Numbered from the stretch's first letter, positions 53,286-62,224 are shown. The stretch: 64,000 bases of DNA from Aestuariivivens sediminis (GCF_022662105.1 NZ_JAKMCP010000007.1:62001-126000), one strand, 5' to 3'. Made by a program: numbers and translations. The notes: a model not told the origin generated them from the letters alone.

Positions 53286-54252
53286 AACGATACGCTGGGG
53301 CATTATTGGACTTGGTAACATTGCGAACAAATTTGCAACGGATTTAATTACTGTTCCGGATGCTCAACTCTATGCCGTGGCCTCCCGTTCACAGGATAAG
53401 GCCAATGCATTTGCCTTGCAGTATAAAGCTATAAAAGCTTATGGCAATTACGAGGATTTAACGAAAGATCCGAATGTTGACGCTGTTTATATTGCCACAC
53501 CCCATACCTTTCATAAAGCCAACACCATAACCTGCCTAAAACAAGGCCGTGCCGTCTTATGCGAAAAACCCTTGGCCATGAATCTTGAGGAAGTAGAAGA
53601 CATGATTGCCTGTGCACAAGCCAACAACACCTTATTAATGGAAGGCCTGTGGACTTACTTTTTACCTCATTATCAATACGTGCTATCCTTGCTTCAGGAC
53701 AAACGATATGGCAAACTCATCAAGCTTGAAGCCGATTTTGGTTTTCATTGTGCTTTTGATGAGCACTCGAGATTGTTTAACAAATCACTTGGTGGTGGCA
53801 GTTTACTGGATATAGGCATATACCCTATATTTGCGGCGCTTTCAAGCTTGGGCATTCCAAATACTATTGATGCAAAAGCCTCTTTTTATGATAACGGAGC
53901 AGATTCATCCTGCCACATGGTCTTTAATTATGGTGATAATGTGAAAGCCTATTTAAAAAGTTCGATTAAGACAGACTTACCGACGGAGGCTATATTTTAT
54001 TGTGAAAAGGCGAACATTAAAATTAACCGTATGTTTTTCAGGCCAACAACCCTATCCATTATTTCTAACGGTAAAAAAGAAAAAAAAGATTTCAATGAAA
54101 GCGCTTTAGGGTACCATTATGAAATTAGCCATTTTAACCAACTCCTCAGAGATGGTAAAACAGAAAGTAATATCATGACATTTGATTTTAGCCGTAACCT
54201 GATGATGCTCCTAGATAAAGTTAGAAACCGAATAGACCTTAATTATTCATAA
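53263..54252 (+). CDS. Gfo/Idh/MocA family oxidoreductase
   Basis: A 329-residue NAD(P)-dependent sugar dehydrogenase-like protein. The Rossmann motif GLGNIA is at 16-21, the conserved EKPLAMN at 101-107, and the second domain has GGGSLLDIGIYPIFAA and the usual long beta-sheet. The reaction is probably oxidation of a sugar or inositol derivative. The 23-nt overlap with the symporter shows strong coupling. It is the last gene of the deacetylase-symporter operon and is followed by a hairpin at 54415. Confidence 0.9.
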   Translation: MKNQLRPRTIRWGIIGLGNIANKFATDLITVPDAQLYAVASRSQDKANAFALQYKAIKAYGNYEDLTKDPNVDAVYIATPHTFHKANTITCLKQGRAVLCEKPLAMNLEEVEDMIACAQANNTLLMEGLWTYFLPHYQYVLSLLQDKRYGKLIKLEADFGFHCAFDEHSRLFNKSLGGGSLLDIGIYPIFAALSSLGIPNTIDAKASFYDNGADSSCHMVFNYGDNVKAYLKSSIKTDLPTEAIFYCEKANIKINRMFFRPTTLSIISNGKKEKKDFNESALGYHYEISHFNQLLRDGKTESNIMTFDFSRNLMMLLDKVRNRIDLNYS

Positions 54253-54414
54253 CTAACTGTGTTCTAAAGAAGAAGGAAGCTATAGATTCATAAAAATCGA
54301 AGCTGAATTCCAGGTCAATCACAGGCTATCTAAAAGAATTTCATATCCGTTTTAATGAGGTGGAAGCCATATAAGCAAGAAATTGATTGTGGATTAATTA
54401 TCGTTTATACAGTG

Positions 54415-54486
54415 AACACCATGGGGCCTGAAAAGCCATTTCTTGGTATTGTGAATGACGCATTTCAGACCCCATGGTGTTATTTT
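54415..54486. terminator. Long stem-loop between converging genes
   Basis: Arms at 54415-54433 and 54463-54481 pair at 18 of 19 positions (AACACCATGGGG with CCCCATGGTGTT at the base), enclosing a 29-nt loop; ATTTTT follows. It could terminate the MocA transcript and, on the other strand, the DUF2911 transcript. The long loop is unusual for a simple terminator. Confidence 0.55.
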
Positions 54487-54504
54487 TAAATTTCTAAAGA
54501 ACTA

Positions 54505-55353
54505 TTACATAGACCCCCATTCTTTAAGTGAATCCTTATTCATTTTCACATAGTCATCGTTACCGGCTTCTTCGGCATATTTAAGGGAGGCTTTGGCTGC
54601 TGCTATGGCACTCGCCTTTTCTCCGGCTTTGGCATGAATTAAGGATTGTTGTCTCAACACCCAAAAGCGTGGTTGGTCCTTACTCATTTCGACTGCCTGG
54701 TCTATCCATGTCTTAGCTTGTTGAATATCCTTGCCTTCCTGGAAATAGTAAACCGCGGCCTGGAAATAATCATTGGCACCGGGGCCATTCATGACCTTCT
54801 GGATACTGGCTGTAACCGCGGCGTCAGTAGGCACGGTAAAAGGTACCCCTAAATACGTTTTTTCCCAGATTAAATCTATAGTTGCACTGCTATTGGTAAT
54901 ATTATTGATATCCAAAGTAAAGCTTTCTACATTAAATGGGACCGGATATGACTTTACCGTGGTCCTGGCTGCAACATATTGCGGATCAAATTCACTGGGT
55001 GTTCCAAATTCTTTACCGTCATTGTAAAATACCACCTCCCAAGATTCAGCATTTGGAATGGTAAATATGGAATAGGAACCTGCCTTCAAGTCTTGTCCAT
55101 CGATGGTAGCATCCGTACTAAATGTTATTTTGGTTCTAGCGTTTGCACCCGTTCGCCATATTTTACCGTAGGGCACCAAATCCCCAAAAACGATTCTTCC
55201 TTTAACTCCAGGTCTGGAGTATTCCAAAGTAACATCCGTTAAACCCACTTTCTGTTCTAATTTTGAAAACGGACTCGGAGCCGGTGTTTCTACCTGAGCC
55301 TTAAGCGTATACATGGTAGCACAGGTCATAAAAAGTAATAGTAGTTTTTTCAT
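54505..55353 (-). CDS. DUF2911 protein with TPR-like tail
   Basis: A 282-residue exported protein with a Sec signal (MKKLLLLFMTCATMYTLKAQ). DUF2911 core motifs are clear: LEYSRPGVKGRIVFG, YGKIWRTGANARTKI, KAGSYSIFTIP and WEVVFYNDGKEFGTP. The C-terminal 90 residues form helical TPR-like repeats. The function of the domain is unknown, though it is widespread in Bacteroidota and close to secreted binding proteins. It is convergent with the MocA gene and divergent from the photolyase-region genes. Confidence 0.87.
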   Translation of the reverse strand: MKKLLLLFMTCATMYTLKAQVETPAPSPFSKLEQKVGLTDVTLEYSRPGVKGRIVFGDLVPYGKIWRTGANARTKITFSTDATIDGQDLKAGSYSIFTIPNAESWEVVFYNDGKEFGTPSEFDPQYVAARTTVKSYPVPFNVESFTLDINNITNSSATIDLIWEKTYLGVPFTVPTDAAVTASIQKVMNGPGANDYFQAAVYYFQEGKDIQQAKTWIDQAVEMSKDQPRFWVLRQQSLIHAKAGEKASAIAAAKASLKYAEEAGNDDYVKMNKDSLKEWGSM

Positions 55354-55704
55354 TGTATTTGTGATTATGATTAGTGTTTTAATTCACTAAATTTAATAAT
55401 TAAAAAAGGCTTTATTGTTAACAAAAGCTTAAAATACGGTAACGTCTCTTTGTCAAAAAAATTAAAACGTGTGAAACACTATTATTCTGAAACTCCCGAC
55501 GCGTTTGCTATACTATGTGCACTATTTATGACTGTATATTACCACCCCCTTATCAGGGCCGTTAACTGCCGTCTCAAGTTGTAAGTTAGTAAGAGATACT
55601 AATTGTTGCTCGTATTTAATTTTGTTTAATATTTTATTATTTAATTTAAACATTAATTTACTATATTTAGGATCAAATTGCTATGAAACGCATAAATTGG
55701 TTTT
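55354..55704. other. 351-nt divergent intergenic region before the photolyase region
   Basis: It contains a TTAGTA-N5-TACTAA dyad at 55586-55602 and, closer to the gene, the TGTTTAA/TTAAACA dyad listed separately. No gene is supported. Confidence 0.5.
55623..55669 (+). promoter_or_regulatory. Dyad operator and -7 region, copy 1 (photolyase region)
   Basis: TGTTTAA (55623-55629) and TTAAACA (55646-55652) are inverted repeats with exactly 16 nt between them. A -7-like TATATTTA (55662-55669) follows, then the start at 55705. The same dyad with the same spacing lies at 58688-58717. Confidence 0.6.
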
Positions 55705-57126
55705 ATGAAAATACTCGTGACCGGAGCAACCGGATATATTGGAAAGCGCCTTGTCCCGTTTTTAATACAGGATAAACATGAAGTGGTTTGTGTTGTGAGG
55801 GATACATTAAGAGCGGACAAAAGCTATGCCGATGACCCTTCCATTCATGTTGTTGAAGCCGATTTCTTAAAACCGGAAACCCTGAACAACATTCCTAAAG
55901 ATATTGATTTGGCCTACTATTTAATGCATTCCATGTCTAATGCCTCCAAAGATTTTGAATCTCTTGAACAACAGTGTGCGATAAACTTTAAAACCTATCT
56001 TGAATCGACCCGGGCTCATCATGTGATATATTTAAGTGGCATAACCAATGATCATGTCTTATCCAAACATTTACACTCCAGAAAACAGGTTGAATCCCTT
56101 TTATCTTCTAACCACTATGCCCTAACTGTTTTTAAGGCTGGAATCATTGTCGGTTCAGGAAGCTCGTCATTTGAAATTATAAGAGATCTCGTTGAAAAAT
56201 TGCCCTTTATGATAGCCCCGAAGTGGTTAAACACAAAAACACAACCCATTGCGGTTAGGGATGTGCTGTCGTTTTTAACAAAAGCGGCAGGGAATACGAC
56301 CATTTTTAATAAAACTTACGATATTTTTGGCCCTGAAATACTAACTTACAAGCAAATGCTGTTGCAATTTGCGGAAGTAAGACAACTAAAACGGTATATC
56401 GTAACAGTACCTGTGATGACTCCCAAACTGTCGTCCTACTGGTTATACTTTGTGACATCAACATCCTATAAACTGGCCACATCTCTGGTGGCGAGTATGG
56501 GTGTAGAAATTATTGGCAGACCAAGTCAAATAAATGACATTCTGGATGTTAACCCGCTAACCTATAGGGAAGCTGTGTCCCTGGCCTTTGAGAAAATAGA
56601 GCAGAACAGTATCATATCGAGCTGGAAAGATTCTGTGGTAAGTAGTGGCCACTTAAAAAATAATCTACACAAATATGTGAACGTCCCGAAGTATGGCTGT
56701 CTTGCTGATTATAAGGAGAGACCGATCAAAAATATAGACAAAACCATGGATAAAATATGGCGTATTGGTGGTAAAACAGGCTGGTATTATGGAAACTATT
56801 TATGGCGTATAAGGGGTTATATAGACAAATGCTTTGGCGGTATTGGCTTGCGTAGAGGCCGGACCAACCCCGATCAACTGGATGCAGGAGATGCACTGGA
56901 CTTTTGGAGGGTCATATACGCCAGTAAATCTCAGAAAAAATTATTGTTATATGCCGAAATGCGATTGCCTGGTGAAGCCTGGCTGGAATTTAAAATTGAA
57001 GACAACATCCTTAAACAGACGGCTACTTTCCGGCCCAGGGGATTAGCAGGGCGATTGTACTGGTTTAGTGTGCTCCCTTTTCATGGATTTATCTTTAATG
57101 GAATGATCAATAAACTTGCCGAATAA
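55705..57126 (+). CDS. NAD(P)-binding SDR-like protein with DUF2867 domain
   Basis: A 473-residue protein. The N-terminal extended-SDR domain starts MKILVTGATGYIGKRLVP (GATGYIG at 7-13) and contains YYLMHSMSN and HVIYLSGI; the C-terminal third (about 330-473) is DUF2867 with GGKTGWYYGNYLWRIRGYIDKCFGGIGLRRGR. The same architecture is common next to photolyase genes in marine Bacteroidota. The substrate is unknown; a role in carotenoid or lipid modification is possible. It is 6 nt upstream of the photolyase-related gene and preceded by a dyad operator. Confidence 0.87.
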   Translation: MKILVTGATGYIGKRLVPFLIQDKHEVVCVVRDTLRADKSYADDPSIHVVEADFLKPETLNNIPKDIDLAYYLMHSMSNASKDFESLEQQCAINFKTYLESTRAHHVIYLSGITNDHVLSKHLHSRKQVESLLSSNHYALTVFKAGIIVGSGSSSFEIIRDLVEKLPFMIAPKWLNTKTQPIAVRDVLSFLTKAAGNTTIFNKTYDIFGPEILTYKQMLLQFAEVRQLKRYIVTVPVMTPKLSSYWLYFVTSTSYKLATSLVASMGVEIIGRPSQINDILDVNPLTYREAVSLAFEKIEQNSIISSWKDSVVSSGHLKNNLHKYVNVPKYGCLADYKERPIKNIDKTMDKIWRIGGKTGWYYGNYLWRIRGYIDKCFGGIGLRRGRTNPDQLDAGDALDFWRVIYASKSQKKLLLYAEMRLPGEAWLEFKIEDNILKQTATFRPRGLAGRLYWFSVLPFHGFIFNGMINKLAE

Positions 57127-57132
57127 TACCCT

Positions 57133-58665
57133 TTGAAAACCTTAAGACTAATACTTGGTGATCAACTTAATATAAGGCATCCGTGGTTTGAAGTGCCCCA
57201 AAACCATATCATCTATTGTCTTTTTGAAATGCGACAGGAAACGGATTATGTCCGGCATCACCTGCAAAAAGTAATTGGTTTTTTTGCTGCCATGCGTCAG
57301 TTTTCAGAGGACTTAAAAGACCACAAACACCGGGTCGAATACTTCAAAATTAATGATCCAAATAATACCCATACCTTAAGAGATAATCTCTCCAATCTCA
57401 TTAAAGCGCACCAAATCGAAAGATTTGAATACATGGAACCCGACGAACACCGATTGGACCAACAGTTACGTGTTTTTTGCAACGAAATCGATATCCCCTG
57501 CAACGTCTGCAGTTCACATCATTTTTATACCTCGCGCACAGAACTAAAAACCTTCTTCAAAGGAAAGAAGCACTTTGTAATGGAGAACTTTTACAGACAT
57601 ATGAGAACAAAACACAACATTCTCATGGTTGGAAAATATCCTGAGGGCGGGGAATGGAATTACGATAAGCACAATAGAAAACCTTGGAAAGGTGACATAG
57701 AAATCCCGTCGGAACGGCAATTTGATAACGTCGTTTCTTCTGTTCTTACAGATATCGAAAAAGCGGGTATAAAAACCATTGGAGTCTTTGATAATGAAAC
57801 CTTTAACTACCCTATAACTCGAAAACAAGCCTTAAAACAGCTTCACTATTTTTGTAAAAACCTCCTGGCCCATTTTGGGGATTTTCAAGATGCTATGCAC
57901 ACCGAAGAGGTCTATCTTTTTCATTCCAGACTATCTTTTGCCCTGAACTTAAAACTGATCTCACCCAAGAAGGTAGTCGATACAGTTATACAATATTATA
58001 AACGACATGAGGATGACATACCCATTTCACAAGTAGAAGGGTTTATCAGGCAAATCATTGGCTGGCGTGAATACATGCGGGGCATGTACTGGATGCTCGG
58101 TGAGTCCTACAAATCCAATAACCAACTGCACAATAAAAATGCGCTGGCAAACTTTTTCTGGACGGGGGATACTCAAATGAACTGTCTTAAGCATGCCATA
58201 GTAAATTCACTTAAGCATGCTTATGCCCATCATATTCAAAGATTAATGATTACGGGTAATTATGCATTATTAACCATGACTGACCCGAATGAAGTAGATG
58301 AATGGTATTTGGGCATCTATATAGACGCCATTGAATGGGTGCAACTAACCAACACCAGGGGTATGAGCCAATTTGCGGACGGCGGTAAAATTGCGACAAA
58401 ACCCTATATTTCTTCCAGTAATTACATTAATCGGATGAGCAATTATTGTAAAGATTGTCATTATAACAATGATTTAAAAATAGGTGATAACGCCTGTCCT
58501 TTCAACAGTCTCTATTGGAATTTCCTCTATGAAAAAAGGGAATACTTCAAAAATAATAATCGCATGAGAATGATGTACAGCCTTCTCGATAAAATGGATA
58601 AAGCCCAAATAGAGGCTATTACAAAAAGAGCACGTCATATTATAGAGCATCAAGACCGGTACTAA
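57133..58665 (+). CDS. Iron-sulfur cryptochrome/photolyase-related protein
   Basis: A 510-residue member of the FeS-BCP (PhrB-like) branch, which repairs (6-4) photoproducts in light using FAD. LRLILGDQLN at the N-terminus starts the family; the antenna-domain part is followed by the FAD-binding helical domain (VEGFIRQIIGWREYMRGMYW, WTGDTQMNCLKHA, LMITGNYALL, DEWYLGIYIDAIEWVQLTNTRGMSQFADGG). Four Cys able to hold a 4Fe-4S cluster are present: MNCLKH, YCKDCHY and DNACPF. The start is TTG at 57133, forced by the lack of an ATG before the conserved first strand. It is in an operon with the SDR-like gene. Confidence 0.93.
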   Translation: MKTLRLILGDQLNIRHPWFEVPQNHIIYCLFEMRQETDYVRHHLQKVIGFFAAMRQFSEDLKDHKHRVEYFKINDPNNTHTLRDNLSNLIKAHQIERFEYMEPDEHRLDQQLRVFCNEIDIPCNVCSSHHFYTSRTELKTFFKGKKHFVMENFYRHMRTKHNILMVGKYPEGGEWNYDKHNRKPWKGDIEIPSERQFDNVVSSVLTDIEKAGIKTIGVFDNETFNYPITRKQALKQLHYFCKNLLAHFGDFQDAMHTEEVYLFHSRLSFALNLKLISPKKVVDTVIQYYKRHEDDIPISQVEGFIRQIIGWREYMRGMYWMLGESYKSNNQLHNKNALANFFWTGDTQMNCLKHAIVNSLKHAYAHHIQRLMITGNYALLTMTDPNEVDEWYLGIYIDAIEWVQLTNTRGMSQFADGGKIATKPYISSSNYINRMSNYCKDCHYNNDLKIGDNACPFNSLYWNFLYEKREYFKNNNRMRMMYSLLDKMDKAQIEAITKRARHIIEHQDRY

Positions 58666-58687
58666 ACATCAACACTAAATATATTTT

Positions 58688-58730
58688 TGTTTAATTTTTT
58701 TTATTATTAGTTAAACATTTTATATCTTTG
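58688..58730 (+). promoter_or_regulatory. Dyad operator and -7 region, copy 2 (photolyase region)
   Basis: TGTTTAA (58688-58694) and TTAAACA (58711-58717) are separated by 16 nt, as at 55623. An exact TAnnTTTG match, TATCTTTG, lies at 58723-58730. The start codon of the first gene of the second operon is 158 nt downstream. Confidence 0.62.
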
Positions 58731-58887
58731 TCGATGTCTGGAAAATCGCTGGAACTATTTATTAAAATTAACTTAAAAAACGAGCTGATTAGCCTCAGTT
58801 TGATAGAAATTATTATATTGTGAAATTGTGTAATTGAAAAGATTATCAATTTTAGAATAAAATAGATTTAAAGATTAAAAAGTAGTT

Positions 58888-59103
58888 ATGAAGATTATAG
58901 ACAAAGCTTTAGAATTCGAAAAGCGTAAACACCGGTATAGAACAACGAGTGAACGCATTGAGTCTTCTAGGGAGGTTAAAAGTTTAATATTGGATTTAAA
59001 CGATATCTACAAAGAAGAAAAAGATCCAGAAATCATGGACTTGATGAAGCGTTTAACTGCAATAAAACAAAAAATTGAAAAACGGCTAAAGGGCAGGCCT
59101 TAA
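58888..59103 (+). CDS. Small charged protein, 71 residues
   Basis: A 71-residue, highly charged helical protein: MKIIDKALEFEKRKHRYRTTSERIESSREV, ending in KKIEKRLKGRP-like basic residues. It has no signal or membrane segment and looks like a single coiled helix pair. It is the first gene after the second dyad operator and lies 8 nt upstream of the SDR gene; the spacing supports translation. Function unknown. Confidence 0.68.
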   Translation: MKIIDKALEFEKRKHRYRTTSERIESSREVKSLILDLNDIYKEEKDPEIMDLMKRLTAIKQKIEKRLKGRP

Positions 59104-59111
59104 CCAGAAAA

Positions 59112-59810
59112 ATGCCCCAAAACCATATGAAAACAAATCTTGTGATTGGTGGAAGTGGGGGCATTGGTAAAGCTCTAGTTCAAAAGCTTCTTAAACATTC
59201 AGCGGTCATTAATGTAAGTAGGACCGCCCCGGAATTAGAACACCCTAATTTAAAACACATCTCCTGTGATGTTCTTAATGAGGCATTACCTGATTTGGAC
59301 CATGTGGATACCCTGGTATATTGTCCCGGCAGCATCACGTTAAAACCAATAACACACTTAAGTATTGATGATTTTAAGGAAGACTTTAACGTTAACGTTC
59401 TTGGGGCCATAAAATCCATACAGAAATATCTGCCTGTTTTAAAAAAAGGGGATGATCCATCCATTTTATTGTTTAGTACGGTGGCCGTTAAACTTGGTAT
59501 GCCCTTTCATGCTAGTATTGCAACGGCCAAGGCTGGTCTTGAAGGTTTGGTGAAATCATTGGCAGCCGAATTGGCTCCGGGTATTCGGGTTAATGCCATT
59601 GCCCCAACGGTTACAAATACCCCTTTAGCCTCCAAACTTTTGAGAAATGATAGAATGGTTGAACAAATTATAAATCGCCACCCCTTAAAACGCATTCTGG
59701 AACCTGAAGAGGTCGCCCATTTAGCTGAATTTTTACTATCTCATTGGGCCAAGTCCCTGTCTGGCCAAATTTTTCAAATGGATAGTGGCATTGTTACCCT
59801 TAAAGTTTAA
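59112..59810 (+). CDS. SDR family protein lacking the catalytic tyrosine
   Basis: A 232-residue short-chain dehydrogenase/reductase-like protein. The cofactor motif GGSGGIG is at 13-19, and a serine strand LFSTVAVKLG and a C-terminal GIRVNAIAPT complete the fold. The Tyr of the active-site YxxxK motif is replaced: the stretch reads SIATAKAG, with Ile136 at the Tyr position and Lys140 kept. It may therefore bind nucleotide without classical catalysis, or use another residue. It is in the operon with the small charged gene and the Lacal_2735-type gene. Confidence 0.88.
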   Translation: MPQNHMKTNLVIGGSGGIGKALVQKLLKHSAVINVSRTAPELEHPNLKHISCDVLNEALPDLDHVDTLVYCPGSITLKPITHLSIDDFKEDFNVNVLGAIKSIQKYLPVLKKGDDPSILLFSTVAVKLGMPFHASIATAKAGLEGLVKSLAAELAPGIRVNAIAPTVTNTPLASKLLRNDRMVEQIINRHPLKRILEPEEVAHLAEFLLSHWAKSLSGQIFQMDSGIVTLKV

Positions 59811-59815
59811 AAATT

Positions 59816-59986
59816 ATGATTAGCATATTTAAGAAAAAGACGAAAAAAGAAAGGTTGCAGGCACGATTTAATAAACTCCTCAATGAATGGTATAAATTGT
59901 ATCATAAAGACAAAAAAATGAGTGACATCAAATACGCTGAGGCCAGATTGGTAGCTTTTGAAATTAAAAGGTTGAAGACCGCCTAG
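59816..59986 (+). CDS. Lacal_2735-type small protein
   Basis: A 56-residue protein starting MISIFKKKTKKERL, with a basic N-terminus, then LLNEWYKLYHKDKKMSDIKYAEAR and ending in an amphipathic helix. The pattern (basic start, Glu-Trp-Tyr-Lys-Leu, Tyr-Ala-Glu-Ala) matches what I recall of the Lacal_2735 family found in Flavobacteriaceae. The ATG is 5 nt behind the SDR stop and its stop 3 nt before TspO, so it is part of the operon. Function unknown. Confidence 0.7.
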   Translation: MISIFKKKTKKERLQARFNKLLNEWYKLYHKDKKMSDIKYAEARLVAFEIKRLKTA

Positions 59987-59989
59987 TAT

Positions 59990-60451
59990 ATGAAACTATT
60001 AACCTATAGTGCAGTCTTCCTGTTTATCAACTTCGGTGCCCTCGCCATAGGGAGTTGGTTGATGAACAATGGTCCACAAACCCAGTGGTATCAGGATTTA
60101 AACCAGGCCCCCTGGACACCTCCCGGTTGGGCCTTTGGGGTAGCCTGGACTTCCATTATGATTTGTTTCTCAATATACATGGCGTATTTGTATAAGGCTT
60201 CACCAAATGCCAAACTCATCGGCCTATTTATTGTACAATTCCTACTTAATGTTTCCTGGAATTACATTTTTTTCAATCGCCATTTTATAATCCTTGGGTT
60301 GGTTTGTCTACTCTTACTGACCCTCGTGGTTGGGAAAATCTTATGGGATTATAAAACCCTTTTAAAATATAAAAGTTTGCTAATCATGCCATATTTTATA
60401 TGGCTATGTGTCGCCGCATCCCTCAATGGTTACATCGTGTTTAACAACTAA
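59990..60451 (+). CDS. tspO: TspO/MBR family protein
   Basis: A 153-residue membrane protein with five helices. WYQDLNQAPWTPPGWAFGVAWTSI is the TspO signature (Trp-rich first loop and Pro-Gly), followed by NVSWNYIFFN and the last helices. TspO proteins bind porphyrins and other tetrapyrroles and help control oxidative stress, including in light. Placement with photolyases fits porphyrin photo-damage control. It is 3 nt behind the Lacal_2735-type gene. Confidence 0.93.
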   Translation: MKLLTYSAVFLFINFGALAIGSWLMNNGPQTQWYQDLNQAPWTPPGWAFGVAWTSIMICFSIYMAYLYKASPNAKLIGLFIVQFLLNVSWNYIFFNRHFIILGLVCLLLLTLVVGKILWDYKTLLKYKSLLIMPYFIWLCVAASLNGYIVFNN

Positions 60452-60457
60452 TATCTC

Positions 60458-60919
60458 ATGAAATTATTTAAGCTTCACAGAAAACAAAAATTACCGATAA
60501 GTGTTGAGAAGGCCTGGAATTTCCTTTCGGATCCCAATAATCTCAAAACCATTACCCCGGATTATATGGGGTTTCATATCCTATCTGGTGCCGACAGAGC
60601 CATGTATGCCGGTCAAATAATTGAATACATGGTTACCCCCATTCTGGGTATTAAAACCAAGTGGGTAACAGAAATAACACATGTTATCCCCCACCGGTAC
60701 TTTGTGGATGAACAACGTTTTGGACCTTATAGTTTATGGCACCACAAACATTTTATTAATCCTATTGAAGGAGGTGTTGAGATGGAAGATATTATTGACT
60801 ACAAATTACCTTTTGGTATTTTGGGACAATGGGCTCATCCCTTTTTAGTAAGGCCTAAACTCGAAGAAATTTTCAATTATAGGACTAAAAAATTAGAGGA
60901 CTTATTTGGTGTATTTTAA
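60458..60919 (+). CDS. SRPBCC family protein
   Basis: A 153-residue START/SRPBCC-like hydrophobic ligand-binding protein. KLFKLHRKQKLPISVEKAWNFLSDPNNLKTITPDYM gives the first helix-strand, and VEMEDIIDYKLPFG the second half, ending in a long helix. Homologues lie beside photolyase genes in many Bacteroidota and may bind a pigment or precursor. The stop is followed directly by the photolyase ATG. Confidence 0.88.
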   Translation: MKLFKLHRKQKLPISVEKAWNFLSDPNNLKTITPDYMGFHILSGADRAMYAGQIIEYMVTPILGIKTKWVTEITHVIPHRYFVDEQRFGPYSLWHHKHFINPIEGGVEMEDIIDYKLPFGILGQWAHPFLVRPKLEEIFNYRTKKLEDLFGVF

Positions 60920-62224
60920 ATGAAGCATCCCATTAACATATTTTGGTTTCGTCGGGACTTAAGACTAGAGGACAACTGCGGATTGTATCACGCCTTAGAC
61001 ATGAATGTTCCCGTATTACCCATTTTTATATTCGATACCGAAATATTGGAAAAACTACCAAAAAATGATGCCCGTGTTACATTCATTCATGATACACTAC
61101 AGACCATGCGGAGTAAACTCCAGAAGAAATATAGAAGTACTATGGCCTTACTTCATGGGACTCCCAAAGATGTTTTTGCGCAGTTAGTTAAAGAATATAA
61201 CATCAAAACCGTAATTACTAATCACGATTACGAGCCCTATGCCAGGGCACGCGATACTGAAATAAAACATTTTTTGTCCAAACGTCATATCGATTTTATC
61301 TCTTTTAAGGACCAGGTTATTTTTGAAAAAAATGAGATTGTAAAAGCCGACGACGACCCTTACGTCGTCTATACCCCATATATGAAAAGGTGGAAAGAAA
61401 AATTCAAGACATCCCATCTTAAAACCTTTGACACTAAGACGCATTTGAATAACCTCGTAAAACAGGCAAACCTCCCCAACTTAAGTTTATCCGATATTGG
61501 ATTTACAAGGTCCGATCAAAAGGTTGCGCCCTATAATACTGCACCGGAACTTATAGAGGCCTATGAATCAAAACGGAACTTCCCGGCGAAAGATGCCACC
61601 TCCAAACTCGGTCCACACTTAAGATTTGGTACGGTAAGTATTCGCGACATAGTGAAAAGAGCCCTTGCAGAAAAAAACGAAACCTTTTGGCAGGAATTGA
61701 TTTGGAGAGAATTCTTCATGCAGATTTTATGGCATTTTCCACATACGGTAAACCAGTCTTTTAAACCAAAATACGACCGCATTGAATGGCGCAATAATGA
61801 AAGTGAATTTAAAGCATGGTGTGAAGGTAAAACGGGGTATCCCCTGGTTGATGCCGGAATGCGGCAATTAAACCAAACAGGTTTTATGCACAACAGGGTT
61901 CGCATGCTGGTCGGTAGTTTTCTATGCAAACATCTTCTCATAGATTGGCGCTGGGGGGAAGCCTATTTTGCCGAAAAACTGCACGATTATGATATGGCAA
62001 GTAATGTAGGGAATTGGCAGTGGGTAGCCGGATCAGGGGTCGACGCAGCGCCTTACTTTAGGATTTTCAACCCTACCACGCAAATTGAAAAATTTGACAG
62101 GAATTTGGAATATGTTAGAACATGGTGCCCCGATTTTCAGGAACTCACCTATCCCCCGCCTATTGTTGAGCATAAATTTGCACGTGAGCGCTGTTTGGAA
62201 GCTTACAAATCGGCATTAGAGTAA
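60920..62224 (+). CDS. phrB: Deoxyribodipyrimidine photolyase / cryptochrome
   Basis: A 434-residue class I CPD photolyase. The antenna domain starts INIFWFRRDLRLEDNCGL. The FAD domain has LGPHLRFGTVSIRD, WQELIWREFFMQILWHFP, TGYPLVDAGMRQLNQTGFMHNRVRM and DYDMASNVGNWQWVAGSGVDAAPYFRIFNP. Trp residues matching the electron-transfer triad are in IEWR, DWRWGE and GNWQWVAG. It repairs cyclobutane pyrimidine dimers with blue light. It ends the second operon of the photoprotection region. Confidence 0.95.
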   Translation: MKHPINIFWFRRDLRLEDNCGLYHALDMNVPVLPIFIFDTEILEKLPKNDARVTFIHDTLQTMRSKLQKKYRSTMALLHGTPKDVFAQLVKEYNIKTVITNHDYEPYARARDTEIKHFLSKRHIDFISFKDQVIFEKNEIVKADDDPYVVYTPYMKRWKEKFKTSHLKTFDTKTHLNNLVKQANLPNLSLSDIGFTRSDQKVAPYNTAPELIEAYESKRNFPAKDATSKLGPHLRFGTVSIRDIVKRALAEKNETFWQELIWREFFMQILWHFPHTVNQSFKPKYDRIEWRNNESEFKAWCEGKTGYPLVDAGMRQLNQTGFMHNRVRMLVGSFLCKHLLIDWRWGEAYFAEKLHDYDMASNVGNWQWVAGSGVDAAPYFRIFNPTTQIEKFDRNLEYVRTWCPDFQELTYPPPIVEHKFARERCLEAYKSALE

